64,000 nucleotides of DNA, taken from CAWDYA01 sp963806495. GTDB lineage: Bacteria; Acidobacteriota; Polarisedimenticolia; JACPZX01; DASXTC01. A program made the position numbers and the translations under genes. The DNA is taken from the NCBI GenBank assembly GCA_963806495.1, contig CAWDYA010000006.1:248001-312000 (forward strand), given 5' to 3'. Of this stretch, positions 43,876-52,493 are shown one piece after another (the first letter of the stretch is position 1; each line of letters starts with the position of its first letter). Below the pieces are notes generated by a model, which was not told the origin of the DNA, did not search any database, and saw only the letters and a program-made list of their open reading frames with translations.

Positions 43876-44513
43876 CCCGCCTCCCGCGCGGCTTTCCGGT
43901 TCGACAGGTACTCCACCCAGAGCAGACGCGCCGCCACCGAACGCCACGGGCGCCACGCCCCGGCAATCGCCTCCATGCGTGCGGCCGGATCGGCCCCCGG
44001 CCGCAGGCGGAACAGCTCCACCAGGGATGCACGCAGGGCGAGATCGCCCGCGGGCCAGACATCGGGCCGGCGCAGCGCCATCAGCAGATAGATGTCGGCC
44101 GTCCACGGGCCGACGCCGCGCAGCGTCATCAACCGCGCCCGTGCCTCGTCATCCGGCAGACGCGCGAGGCCGGCCAGGTCGAACCGGCCCGAGTCGATCT
44201 CTCTCGCCGCGCCGGCCGCGTACGACGCCTTCTGCCGGGTGACACCAAGCATGCGCAGCCGCGCCGCCCCCGCGGCCGCCACCCGCTCGGCGGTGAGCGG
44301 CCCGAGTCGATCCTCCAGGCGCGCGAAGACCGCCGCCGCGGAGCGCAGCGACACCTGCTGCTCGAGGACGATCCTGAGAAGCGTGGTGAAGCCGGGCCGG
44401 CGGGACCAGAGGGGCGGCGGGCCGTGACGGCGGACCAGCGACGCGAGAACCGGGTCGCGCGCGGCGAGATCCGCCGAAGCTCTTAGAAGCTGCTCGCCTG
44501 TCAGACGCTTCAA
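43872..44513 (-). CDS. DNA-3-methyladenine glycosylase II, AlkA-type (HhH-GPD)
   Basis: 213 residues. The helix-hairpin-helix with Gly/Pro-rich loop is LMTLRGVGPWTADIYLLMAL, and the catalytic Asp follows in VWPAGDLALRASL. QQVSLRSAAAVFARLEDRLG is the usual helix before it. It lacks the N-terminal AlkA beta-sheet domain and so is the short form. Starts at TTG 44513 (no ATG in frame close by). It removes alkylated purines. Its stop overlaps the damaged SnoaL-like gene. Confidence 0.85.
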   Translation of the reverse strand: MKRLTGEQLLRASADLAARDPVLASLVRRHGPPPLWSRRPGFTTLLRIVLEQQVSLRSAAAVFARLEDRLGPLTAERVAAAGAARLRMLGVTRQKASYAAGAAREIDSGRFDLAGLARLPDDEARARLMTLRGVGPWTADIYLLMALRRPDVWPAGDLALRASLVELFRLRPGADPAARMEAIAGAWRPWRSVAARLLWVEYLSNRKAAREAG

Positions 44514-44540
44514 TCGCCCCCCCGGGACCGGCCCGGCGCT

Positions 44541-45671
44541 CTACTCCAGGACGTTGATGTTCCGCTCCCGGCACATCTCCTTGAGGATCCTCGGCCAGAC
44601 GGTGACGCTCACCTCGCCGAGATGCGCCTTCTTGAGCAGGTACATGTAGGTCCGCGACTGCCCGATCCCGCCGCCGATGCTGAGCGGGATGCGGTCGTTC
44701 AGGATCGCCTGATGATACGGCATCTTCATCAGGTCGAGCTGCCCTGTGAGCTCGAGCTGCTTCTTCAGCGTCTGCGCGTTCACGCGGACGCCCATCGATG
44801 TCAGCTCGTGACGGCGCCGGGTCACCGGATTCCAGACCAGGATGTCGCCGTTGAGGCCGTGCATCGGTCTCCCGTCGGACGAGCGGGTCTCCGTCACCCA
44901 GTCGTCGTAGTCGGCGGCGCGCATCTCGTGCGGGTAGCCGTCCTTCAGGGTCCAGCCGATCCCGATGATGAAGATCGCGGGGTGCTCCTGCAGGATCGCC
45001 GTCTCGCGCTGCTTGCGCGGCATGTCCGGGAAACGGTCCAGGATCTCCTCGGCGTGGAGGAAGGTCAGCTCCTCGGGCAGGTTCGGGTACTTGTCCGAAC
45101 GCAGCTTCGGGAACAGCTCCTGTGCGTGCTGCTCGGCGCCGCGCAGCACCTTCCAGATCCTGCGCACGACGTCCTTGAGCGTGTCGAGGTTGCGCTGGTC
45201 TGCGGTGATCGCCTTCTCCCAGTCCCACTGATCGACGTAGGCGCTGTGATCGTGATCGAGGAAGTAGTCCTTGCGCACCGCCTTCATGTCGGTGCACAGC
45301 CCCTCGCCGGGCTTCATGCCGAACTGGGCCAGCGCCATCCTCTTCCACTTCGTCGCGGCCTGGACCACCTGGGCGTCGATCGGATGCTTGTCGTGGTCGT
45401 TGGAGATGTGGAACTGGATGGGGGTGCGCGAGCCGTCCCGGTCCAGCATGTCGTTGACGCCGCTCTCGGCATCGACGATCAGCGGCACCTGCACCATCAT
45501 CAGGCCGAGCTCCCGGCACAGATGCTCCTCGATGTACCCCTTCACCGCGAAGATCGCCTTCTGCGTCTCCTTCGGGGTGAGCGCCGAGCGGTAGTCGCGG
45601 GGCAGCACCGTCCTTAGCTCTTCGTAGCTGCCGATTCCCGGTCCCGCAAGATCCGCCTTCTTGTCAGCCAT
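44541..45671 (-). CDS. asnA: Asparagine synthetase A (aspartate-ammonia ligase)
   Basis: 376 residues, longer than the about 330 of the E. coli enzyme. Class II tRNA-synthetase-like fold making asparagine from aspartate and ammonia with ATP. Landmarks are VPLIVDAESGVNDMLD, DHDHSAYVDQWDWE, LHAEEILDRFPDMPRKQRE and the C-terminal SIGGGIGQSRTYMYLL with the motif 3 Arg. ATG 45671 follows AAGGAGGT about nine bases upstream. Divergent from xthA; an inverted repeat lies between them. Confidence 0.93.
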   Translation of the reverse strand: MADKKADLAGPGIGSYEELRTVLPRDYRSALTPKETQKAIFAVKGYIEEHLCRELGLMMVQVPLIVDAESGVNDMLDRDGSRTPIQFHISNDHDKHPIDAQVVQAATKWKRMALAQFGMKPGEGLCTDMKAVRKDYFLDHDHSAYVDQWDWEKAITADQRNLDTLKDVVRRIWKVLRGAEQHAQELFPKLRSDKYPNLPEELTFLHAEEILDRFPDMPRKQRETAILQEHPAIFIIGIGWTLKDGYPHEMRAADYDDWVTETRSSDGRPMHGLNGDILVWNPVTRRRHELTSMGVRVNAQTLKKQLELTGQLDLMKMPYHQAILNDRIPLSIGGGIGQSRTYMYLLKKAHLGEVSVTVWPRILKEMCRERNINVLE

Positions 45672-45750
45672 CCTGTCATACCTCCTTCTCGGGGCCCCGA
45701 AGGGCTCTCCGGAAGCGATCTCGATACGACTGCCAGTGTGCGGGAGGAGT

Positions 45751-45772
45751 GTGGTACGGATAATGATACCAC
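45751..45772. promoter_or_regulatory. Inverted repeat between asnA and xthA, possible operator
   Basis: GTGGTA (45751-45756) and TACCAC (45767-45772) form a perfect six-base inverted repeat around a ten-base AT-rich spacer that contains GATAAT, a minus-10-like box. It is in the 172-base gap between the divergent asnA and xthA starts. Regulator unknown; an AsnC/Lrp-type protein would be a natural guess, but that is inference. Confidence 0.35.
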
Positions 45773-45843
45773 CGGCCGGGGGCCCCGGGCGACGCCCCGC
45801 CTTCGCGCTGGATTCGGACGCCGCGACCTGATTTACTGTGCGC

Positions 45844-46617
45844 ATGCGCGTGGCGACCTGGAACGTCAACGGAATGAGAGCACGTCTCGATCTGCTGCTA
45901 GGGTGGCTCGAGTCGCGCCGGCCCGATGTCGTCGGCCTGCAGGAGCTCAAGATGGCCGACGAGCAGTTCCCCCACGACGCGATCGCCGCCGCGGGATACC
46001 GTGCCGTGGCCCACGGGCAGAAAGCCTGGAACGGCGTGGCGATCCTCAGCCGTGAGGAGGTCTCGGTCACCTGCCGCGGGCTTCCGGGTCAGGAGGAGTT
46101 CGGCTCGCGGCTGCTCACCGCCGAGGTCGGGGGGCTCTCCTTCACGGTGGTCTACTGCCCCAACGGCAAGAACGTGGAGCACGCCGACTTTCCCCGCAAG
46201 CTCGCCTGGTTCGACGCGCTCGCGGACCACTTCGAGGCCCGGCACGACCCTGGCGGGCGGTCGATCCTGTGCGGCGATTTCAACATCTGCCCGACGTCGC
46301 TCGACACCTGGAACGAGCCGCTGCTGCAGGGAACGATCTTCCATACGGAGCAGGAGCGCGCGCGGATCGAGCGGCTCACGGCCTGGGGGCTGACCGACCT
46401 GTACCGCAGGCTCCATCCCGACGGTCACGAGTTTACCTGGTGGGACTATCGCGCCGGCGCCTTCCCGCGCGGCCAGGGGCTAAGGCTCGACCTGCTGCTC
46501 GGCACCCGCCCGGTGGCCGACTCGACCCGCAGCGTGACCATCGACCGGGACTACCGCAAGAAGCAGGAGGGGCTCACCCCCTCCGATCACGCCCCCGTCA
46601 TCGCCGATCTCGAGTAG
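45844..46617 (+). CDS. xthA: Exodeoxyribonuclease III
   Basis: 257 residues. Endonuclease/exonuclease/phosphatase fold acting at AP sites and 3-prime ends. Landmarks are RVATWNVNGMRARL, LQELKMADEQFP, CGDFNICPTSLDTWN and the C-terminal SDHAPVIADLE, all conserved active-site motifs. ATG 45844 is used; a GTG six bases upstream is an alternative. It is a standard base-excision repair enzyme. Confidence 0.95.
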   Translation: MRVATWNVNGMRARLDLLLGWLESRRPDVVGLQELKMADEQFPHDAIAAAGYRAVAHGQKAWNGVAILSREEVSVTCRGLPGQEEFGSRLLTAEVGGLSFTVVYCPNGKNVEHADFPRKLAWFDALADHFEARHDPGGRSILCGDFNICPTSLDTWNEPLLQGTIFHTEQERARIERLTAWGLTDLYRRLHPDGHEFTWWDYRAGAFPRGQGLRLDLLLGTRPVADSTRSVTIDRDYRKKQEGLTPSDHAPVIADLE

Positions 46618-46621
46618 CGGC

Positions 46622-46909
46622 TCAGACCCCTTCCACCAGGATCATCCGCGTCGTGGCCGACGCCTGCCGCAACGCCTTCGCCGGGCGGTACTCGGGCCCG
46701 TCCCACCACGACTTCGCCTTCTGCACCGAAGGAAACTCGAGCACCACCGTCCGGCCGGGGTCGACCTCGCCTTCCAGGACCGTGACGGCGCCGCCGCGCA
46801 CGATGAATCGCCCCCCGTACGCGGCGATGCTTGCCGGGGTCAGCTTCTTGTACTCCTCGTAGCGGGCCGGGTCGTTCACGATGATGTCGACGATCACGTA
46901 TGCGGACAT
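46622..46909 (-). CDS. DUF1330 protein
   Basis: 95 residues. Dimeric ferredoxin-like-fold family: AYVIVDIIVNDPARYEEYK, then YGGRFIVRGGAVTVLEG and VVLEFPSVQKAKSWWDGPEY. The last motif is the family signature. ATG 46909 gives the usual start; an ATG twelve bases upstream is possible. Function unknown. Convergent with xthA, four bases apart. Confidence 0.85.
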   Translation of the reverse strand: MSAYVIVDIIVNDPARYEEYKKLTPASIAAYGGRFIVRGGAVTVLEGEVDPGRTVVLEFPSVQKAKSWWDGPEYRPAKALRQASATTRMILVEGV

Positions 46910-46949
46910 GTCCTCTCCCAAAGCCCCGCCCGGCGGGATACCGGGCGGA

Positions 46950-48446
46950 TCATCCCTGCACCTGCTTCGATGCGCGGTCGATCCGGTCGAACTCGTCGGG
47001 CGTCAGGCCGACGCGCATGCTGGCGGCGTTGCCGCGTGCCTGCTCCACGCTCGTCGCGCCCGGGATCGCCACGACGATCGCACCGTGAAAGCCGGTTGTC
47101 CAGGCCAGCGCGACCTGCGCGGGTGTCGCGTCGTGCCGCTCGGCGACCTCGCGCAGCACCTTGATCAGAGGGGCGGTCCTCGCGAGCCCCTTCGAACGAA
47201 ACGCGGGCATCCTGCGGCGCGGACCGGGGCGACCGGCCACCAGCGACGGATCCTCGTGGAACTTGCCGGTCAGGATCCCCTGCGCGAGGGGCGAGTAGGC
47301 GATCAGGGTGACCCCGAGGTCCTGCGCCGCCTCCAGCACGCCGTTGGCCTCGGCCCCACGACTCAGGAGGCCGTACTGTATCTGGTTGGAAGCGAGCGGG
47401 ATGCCGCGGCGTGCGAGCGCCGCGTGCGCCTTCCTCATGGCGCGGGCGCCGTAGTTGCTCACTCCCACCGCGCGGATCTTCCCCTGCTCCACCAGGTCGG
47501 CCATCGCGTTCATCTGCGCGGTGATGGACGAGAAGCAGAACCAGTGATGGATCTGGTACAGGTCGATCGCGTGCCCCGAGAGCGCCTCGAGCCGCCGCCC
47601 GATCGTCTTCCGGATGTTGCCGGCAAAGCGCATGAATGGCGACCACTTGGTGGCGATGACGAGGTCGGCCGGCGTGCCGGTGACGGCGTCGAGGGCACGG
47701 GCGAGCGCCCGCTCCGAGGTTCCGCCGCCGTAGACCTCGGCCGTGTCGAACCAGCTCACGCCTCCTTCGAGCGACGCCGCGACGATGCCGCGCTCGGTCG
47801 CCTCGTCGAGCGCGGGCCAGTAGCCGCCGATCAGCCCCTTCCCGCCCGAGAACTGCCAGCAGCCCAGACCGATGGGCGAGACGGCGATCGGGGTCTGTCC
47901 GAGGCGGCGTCTTTCCCCCGCCAGCTCGTACAGGATCGTGCCTTGCTCCATGCCGTCGCCCACGAACCGGAAGCCGCACTTCTCCAGCACCCGGCGCGAT
48001 GCCGTCAGATCGGGCAGCGTCTGCGCGATGACGCGGCGCACGCGCGGCGAGGCGAAGGCCCAGGCCGTCAGCGCTCGCACCGCCTCCGTGGCCAGCCCCT
48101 TGCCCTGGTGCTCCTCCAGGAAGGAGTAGCCGACCTCGACGGTGCCGTCCCGGCCCGGCTGTCCGGTGAATCCGCCGCAGCCTGCCGGTGTGAGTCGGCC
48201 CCGATCGTCCCTGAGCAGAAAGTACCAGAGGACCCACCCGGCCGCCTCCGGATCCTTCTCGAGCACCTCCAGCGTCCAGCGCTGCGACTTCTCGTCGTTG
48301 AGCGGGGGCGGCCAGACGGCGGGGACCACGGCGCCCAGCGCCTCGGCCAGCCGCTCGCGCCCCTCCATCTCGGCGCGCACCGTATCGGCCGATGCCGCCA
48401 CCAGGACCATCCGGGTCGTCGCCAGCCTCGTTCCGGTGTCGGTCAT
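46950..48446 (-). CDS. GNAT acetyltransferase fused to an aldo/keto reductase
   Basis: 498 residues. Residues about 1-175 are a RimJ/RimL-type GNAT domain (EVGYSFLEEHQGKGLATEAV with the acetyl-CoA loop EHQGKGLA; VIAQTLPDLTASRRVLEKCGF). From about 178 the AKR barrel starts in frame: LGQTPIAVSPIGLGCWQFSG, WFDTAEVYGGGTSERAL, ATKWSPF and QIHHWFCF. No ATG, GTG or TTG gives a good AKR start at the joint, and no ribosome site is seen there, so a real fusion is the simplest reading. The GNAT starts at ATG 48446 and overlaps the upstream gene by four bases. Confidence 0.75.
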   Translation of the reverse strand: MTDTGTRLATTRMVLVAASADTVRAEMEGRERLAEALGAVVPAVWPPPLNDEKSQRWTLEVLEKDPEAAGWVLWYFLLRDDRGRLTPAGCGGFTGQPGRDGTVEVGYSFLEEHQGKGLATEAVRALTAWAFASPRVRRVIAQTLPDLTASRRVLEKCGFRFVGDGMEQGTILYELAGERRRLGQTPIAVSPIGLGCWQFSGGKGLIGGYWPALDEATERGIVAASLEGGVSWFDTAEVYGGGTSERALARALDAVTGTPADLVIATKWSPFMRFAGNIRKTIGRRLEALSGHAIDLYQIHHWFCFSSITAQMNAMADLVEQGKIRAVGVSNYGARAMRKAHAALARRGIPLASNQIQYGLLSRGAEANGVLEAAQDLGVTLIAYSPLAQGILTGKFHEDPSLVAGRPGPRRRMPAFRSKGLARTAPLIKVLREVAERHDATPAQVALAWTTGFHGAIVVAIPGATSVEQARGNAASMRVGLTPDEFDRIDRASKQVQG

Positions 48447-49060
48447 TGCATCCTCCCGAGCTGCCGATCGTGCAGCCGCCCGAGCGCGAGCTGGCTGCAG
48501 ACGGCGCCGATGAGCGCCATGAACATGTCCCATTGCGTGTCCCAGGGATCCCCCTGTGTCGCCAGATACGCGTCGGCGTCGGCGCCGAGCGTCGTCGCCG
48601 CGGCCCACTCTCCCAGCTCGAAACAGGCGCTCGCCGCGAGACAGATCGCGGTGACGAAGAGAAACAGCCATTTCCCCCGGCCGACCGGCGAGCGACGCAG
48701 CAGCACCTCGCGCGCCGCGATCGCCGGCACGAACCCCTGCGCGAAGTGACCGAGACGATCGTAGTGGTTCCGGGCCAGCCCGAACGTCTCCTGTGCCCAC
48801 AGACCGACAGGCACCCGGGCGTAGGTGTAATGCCCCCCCACGATCAGCAGCAGCGCGTGGAGGAAGATCAGACGGTAGGCCAGCGGCGTGAGCGGAAAGC
48901 GCCGGAAGGTGGCGACCAGGATGCCGCCGGCGATCAGCACCGGCAGGATCTCGAGAACCCAGGTCAGTCGATCGTACGGCCGTATCCCCGAGACGACGAG
49001 CGCCGCGACGGTGAGTACGAGCAGAACGGCCGGCTCGAGCCGTTCGGCGCGCCGGCTCAC
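48443..49060 (-). CDS. DUF2238 (YjdF-like) membrane protein
   Basis: 205 residues, about five to six membrane helices. The family motif region HYTYARVPVGLWAQETFGLARNHYDRLGHFAQGFVPA and the DPWDTQWDMFMALIGA end match DUF2238 inner-membrane proteins, whose role is unknown. It starts at GTG 49060, four bases overlapping the stop of the DUF3052-fusion gene. Confidence 0.85.
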   Translation of the reverse strand: MSRRAERLEPAVLLVLTVAALVVSGIRPYDRLTWVLEILPVLIAGGILVATFRRFPLTPLAYRLIFLHALLLIVGGHYTYARVPVGLWAQETFGLARNHYDRLGHFAQGFVPAIAAREVLLRRSPVGRGKWLFLFVTAICLAASACFELGEWAAATTLGADADAYLATQGDPWDTQWDMFMALIGAVCSQLALGRLHDRQLGRMQ

Positions 49061-49866
49061 GAGCCGGGTCCCGTGACGCGCCCGCCCGGCGTTCTGCGGC
49101 GCGCGAACTTCAACCCCGACCAGGTCTCGTCAATAGCGCAGATCTTGTAGTCGACCAGGCCGGCGTCCAGGCCATGCCGGCGCACCGCGGTCTGCGTCAG
49201 GTCGGTGGCGATCCCCGACGCCTGCTTCGGCCAGGAGATCCAGAGCCCGGCGGCGCCGGCACGCCGGCCGATCGACTCGACACGCCGCCGCAGGTCGGCC
49301 AGCGAGCGCGGAAACCAGATCGTCAGGTCGCATGCGGCGCGCCCGCCCGTCTCGAGCGCGACTCCTTCCGGCAGCGCGCCCAGCGTCCTATCGAACCGCG
49401 GCGGCGCGCCGATCAGGCGCACCTTCATCCCCGCCTTGATCCCGAGTTTCTTGACGAGCGGCGTTCCCGAGTAGCCCGCCAGCATCGACCCCGGGACGAC
49501 CGGGTCGGACAGGGGCCGCGCGATCGCGCGGGACGCGGCGGAGCCCGCTCGGGCCCACGTGGTGAAGACGGCGTCCGGAAGCATCCGCCGCACCGCAGCC
49601 GCCTTCTCCGTCTCCCCGCCCGCGAACACGATCGGCACGCGGCGTGTCGCCCGCTGCAGCCGCATCGCCACGCCGACGTCGCGTCCCTGCGAGGGCGATC
49701 GGGTCAGATCGATCACGATCGCGTCGGGGGGGTCGCGTCTGATGGCCGCGAGCAGCGTCGGGCCGACCGAGGGATCGTGCTCGACACGGAACCCGGCGTC
49801 CTCCAGCCGCCGCGCGCATGCCGCGGCCTCCCCGGCGTTGCTGTGGATGAGCCGTATGCGCTTCAC
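49057..49866 (-). CDS. Receiver-like domain fused to DUF3052
   Basis: 269 residues. The N-terminal about 115 residues resemble a response-regulator receiver: IRLIHSNAGEAAACARRLEDAGF, then AIVIDLTRSPSQGRDVG and VPIVFAGG, in a Rossmann-like pattern, although the phospho-acceptor and Lys contexts are unusual. The C-terminal part is a clear DUF3052: GTPLVKKLGIKAGMKVRLIGAP, then LWISWPKQASGIATDLTQTA and LVDYKICAIDETWSGLKFA. In most relatives DUF3052 stands alone. Function unknown. Confidence 0.7.
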   Translation of the reverse strand: MKRIRLIHSNAGEAAACARRLEDAGFRVEHDPSVGPTLLAAIRRDPPDAIVIDLTRSPSQGRDVGVAMRLQRATRRVPIVFAGGETEKAAAVRRMLPDAVFTTWARAGSAASRAIARPLSDPVVPGSMLAGYSGTPLVKKLGIKAGMKVRLIGAPPRFDRTLGALPEGVALETGGRAACDLTIWFPRSLADLRRRVESIGRRAGAAGLWISWPKQASGIATDLTQTAVRRHGLDAGLVDYKICAIDETWSGLKFARRRTPGGRVTGPGS

Positions 49867-49882
49867 GCGCCCCGCCGCCGGT

Positions 49883-50272
49883 TCAGTCGGTTCGATGACA
49901 CACTTCGAGCCGGTTGCCGCATGGATCCTCGAAGAACACCGCGTAGTAGGTCGGGCTGTACTCGGGACAGAGCCGCGGCCCCTGCACGTTGCCGCCCCCG
50001 GCCTCGCGCACCGTCTCGGCGATCGAGTCGACCTCGGCGCGGCTTGCGGCCCAGAAGGCGATCCGGTTGCTGTTGGGACGATGGCCGGCCTCCTCGACCA
50101 GACCGAGGAAGGGCTTCGCGGGATACGCGCCGGCGCCGCGGAACACGTGCCACTCCCCCGATGCGGACGGCTCGCCGAACCCGAGCCGGGGCAGCAGCTC
50201 GCGGTAGAAAGGCAGCGCGGCGCTCATGTCGGAGACCCGCAGGTCGATGTGGCCGAACCGGCTGGCCGTCAT
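49883..50272 (-). CDS. VOC-family protein
   Basis: 129 residues, two-repeat VOC domain: FGHIDLRVSDMSAALPFYREL (first repeat, metal-ligand His) and VFFEDPCGNRLEVCHR (second repeat, Glu). Intact, unlike the broken VOC at 41.1 kb. Start ATG 50272. Substrate unknown. Confidence 0.8.
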   Translation of the reverse strand: MTASRFGHIDLRVSDMSAALPFYRELLPRLGFGEPSASGEWHVFRGAGAYPAKPFLGLVEEAGHRPNSNRIAFWAASRAEVDSIAETVREAGGGNVQGPRLCPEYSPTYYAVFFEDPCGNRLEVCHRTD

Positions 50273-50288
50273 TCCGGGTTACCTCCCC

Positions 50289-50684
50289 TCATGCCGGCTG
50301 CCGCCAGGCGGCGGCCGCCACGAGCAGCAACACACCGACGACGACGAAGGGGACGAAATGGGCGCGTGGGAAGATCACGGCCCAGGCGCCCACGCCGAAC
50401 AGCGCGTAGAATCCGCCGATCAGGACCGCCACCGTCCGGCCGGCCGCAAGGCCGGATCGCAGCATCGAGTAGCTCACCAGCGTCAGGATACCCAGCAGGT
50501 CCATCGCCGCACCGCCGAACATCCAGCCGATCCCGGCGGGGCGGATCACCTCCTGTGTCACGTTCTGCGCCGTCATCTCCGCCCGGAGGGCGGGCCATCC
50601 AACGAACGTGTGCGCCAGACCGCCGACGAGGATCAGAACGCCCGCTGCCAGGACGATGACCTCGCAGATTCGCGCACTTCGCAT
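50289..50684 (-). CDS. Small four-helix membrane protein
   Basis: 131 residues, four hydrophobic helices (EVIVLAAGVLILVGGLAHTF; GIGWMFGGAAMDLLGILTLV; TVAVLIGGFYALFGVGAWAV; FVPFVVVGVLLLVAAAAW). The helix-1 LVGGLAHTFVGWP and GWMFGGAAMDL motifs are shared with a family of uncharacterised small membrane proteins. ATG 50684. Function unknown. Confidence 0.6.
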   Translation of the reverse strand: MRSARICEVIVLAAGVLILVGGLAHTFVGWPALRAEMTAQNVTQEVIRPAGIGWMFGGAAMDLLGILTLVSYSMLRSGLAAGRTVAVLIGGFYALFGVGAWAVIFPRAHFVPFVVVGVLLLVAAAAWRQPA

Positions 50685-50693
50685 CGCTCCTCC

Positions 50694-51473
50694 TCATCCG
50701 CGTCCGCTCTTCAGGTTCCGTGCGACGTAGTCGCGGATCGCCGCGAGAGAATCGGGGGCGGTCCACAGCCTCTCGATCTCGGCACCGAAGACGCGCTCTC
50801 CCTCCAGGGCGCGTTCCAGCGCGGGGCGCCGGAGCTGCGCCTTCGTCACGCCGAAGGTGCCGAGCCCGGGCGCCGCCAGCTCGCGCGCCGCCGCGATGGC
50901 CCGCGTCTCGAGATCCGCCGGGGCGACGATCTCGTCGATCAGGCCGAGCTGCTTCGCGGTCGCGGTGTCGAACGTGGCGCCGCCGTTGACCATCTCCGAA
51001 AGATACCGTGCCGGCACGGCCGACCTCATGATCTCGAGAGCCAGCGGCGGGAAGGGGACGCCCACGCGTAGCTCCGGCACCCCTATCCGGCCGGCGGCGT
51101 CGCTCATGATGCGGCGGTCCGACGCGCACGCCAGGATGCAGCCGCCCGCGATCGCGTGGCCGTTGATGGCAGCCACCACCGGCTTCGGATGGCTGAAGAG
51201 CGATTCGAGCGCGCGGGCGAGGGCGGGCAGCAGGCGTCTGACGTACGCGGCCCCGCCGTCGAGCAGCCGGTGGAGGTCCACTCCCGCGGAGAAGATCGGG
51301 CCGTCCCCGGTCAGCACCACGCCGCGCGCCGACGAGGAGGCGAGATCCTCGAAGCAGCGATGAAGCGCGTCGCACAGCTCGACATCCAGGGCGTTCGCCT
51401 TGCCGTGGTGCATCCGCAGCACCGCCACGTCGTCGTTCCACCCGGTCGCGATGGGATCCGCCCGGTCGGTCAT
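50694..51473 (-). CDS. Enoyl-CoA hydratase/isomerase-family protein
   Basis: 259 residues, crotonase fold. The oxyanion region ISAGVDL is seen in DGPIFSAGVDLHRLLDGG and the second in VAAINGHAIAGGCILACASD, then DRRIMSDAAGRIGVPELRVG. The residue usually Glu at hydratase position 144 is not evident (GVPE...), so it could be an isomerase or another crotonase. Starts at ATG 51473 and lies 13 bases upstream of the GNAT remnant. Confidence 0.82.
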   Translation of the reverse strand: MTDRADPIATGWNDDVAVLRMHHGKANALDVELCDALHRCFEDLASSSARGVVLTGDGPIFSAGVDLHRLLDGGAAYVRRLLPALARALESLFSHPKPVVAAINGHAIAGGCILACASDRRIMSDAAGRIGVPELRVGVPFPPLALEIMRSAVPARYLSEMVNGGATFDTATAKQLGLIDEIVAPADLETRAIAAARELAAPGLGTFGVTKAQLRRPALERALEGERVFGAEIERLWTAPDSLAAIRDYVARNLKSGRG

Positions 51474-51486
51474 TCCCCCTCCCGTG

Positions 51487-51791
51487 TCACCGGCGCCTGA
51501 GAGGCAGCGTCATCGGCCCGAAACGGACCCCGTCCAGGTCCGGCCGGCGACACAGACACTCTCGTCTCACCCGCTCCATCAGCCTCCTGCCCGTGCCTCG
51601 GCCTCGCGCTTCCGCGCTCACGAACAGCATCGCCAGGTGGCGTGACTCCCGGATCTCCGCCATGCCGACGATACGCGAGCCCTCGACCGCGACAAGGACA
51701 TCATGGTCGGGGCCACGGCGTCGCCGAACGCCCCGAGCGCGACCGCGGAGACCACCGCCTCCTCACCCGGCTTCATCCTCCTGATGCGCAC
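51487..51791 (-). pseudogene. Internally deleted GNAT acetyltransferase
   Basis: Starting near GTG 51791 the minus strand reads VRIRRMKPGEEAVVSAVALG, then AFGDAVAP; there (about 51708-51716) the frame jumps and the second frame gives DHDVLVAVEGSRIVGMAEIR, then LAMLFVSAEARGRGTGRRLM, the acetyl-CoA loop, and on to a stop at 51487-51489. Relatives have roughly 25 more residues between the two pieces. So it is a deletion with a frameshift. The intact acetyl-CoA motif suggests recent damage, or an assembly error. Confidence 0.65.
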
Positions 51792-51847
51792 GTTCTCGAC
51801 ACTCCGGCACGCGGCGGCAGGGCCGCGCCGATTCTAGCGCATTCCGG

Positions 51848-52465
51848 TCAGACGTCCGCCTCGTAGGCGGCGCGCATCCATCCCGCGACCTCGTCGTCGA
51901 TCTCGTCGAGCGACGCGATCGGGATCCGGTGGGTGATACGATCGCCCTTCGCCGCGCCTCCCGTGTCGATCAGACGCCGCGTCGGCTTCCGGCGCACAGC
52001 CTCGAGGGCCAGACCGAGGTCGATCCGGGTGCGCGTGGCCGGCCTGATGTGGGCGAAGACATGGTTGCGGTACAGGGGCACCATCGTCTGGCAGGGGCAG
52101 ATCCTGACGTCCCGGCCCAGCGACCGGCCGAGCTTCACCAGCGCCTCGTGCAGCGGCCTCAGCGGCTCGCGCGGCCCCGAGTACATCGTCTCGACGTACC
52201 TCCGCGCCGCGGCCAGATACGCATCGGTCTCGAAGCCCTCGACCCCCTCGCCGCCCGCGGCCCGGGCGATCGTCGCCGCGGTCGTGCCGCCGAGACCGTG
52301 CTTCTTCTTCAGCCACCCGGCGCGCGCCTTCGCACCGTCCGGCCCGGACCTCGACACCAGCCGCACCCATTCGTCGAGCGAGCGGCCGGTTTTTTCTGGA
52401 AGATTGTCGAGGATCGCCCGCACGTAGGCGACCGAAGGATGAACGTCGTATCGAGGGTGCTTCAT
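51848..52465 (-). CDS. DUF4287/DUF5655 protein
   Basis: 205 residues with an N-terminal DUF4287 (YVRAILDNLPEKTGRSLDEW, AGWLKKKHGLGGTTAATIAR) and a C-terminal DUF5655-like domain (GRDVRICPCQTMVPLYRNHVF, FAHIRPATRTRIDLGLALEA). Such DUF5655 proteins are often annotated as DNA-binding or transport-related, without proof. Start ATG 52465. Full length for the family. Confidence 0.8.
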   Translation of the reverse strand: MKHPRYDVHPSVAYVRAILDNLPEKTGRSLDEWVRLVSRSGPDGAKARAGWLKKKHGLGGTTAATIARAAGGEGVEGFETDAYLAAARRYVETMYSGPREPLRPLHEALVKLGRSLGRDVRICPCQTMVPLYRNHVFAHIRPATRTRIDLGLALEAVRRKPTRRLIDTGGAAKGDRITHRIPIASLDEIDDEVAGWMRAAYEADV

Positions 52466-52493
52466 GCTCCACCTCCCCGGCCGCCGGATCGTA

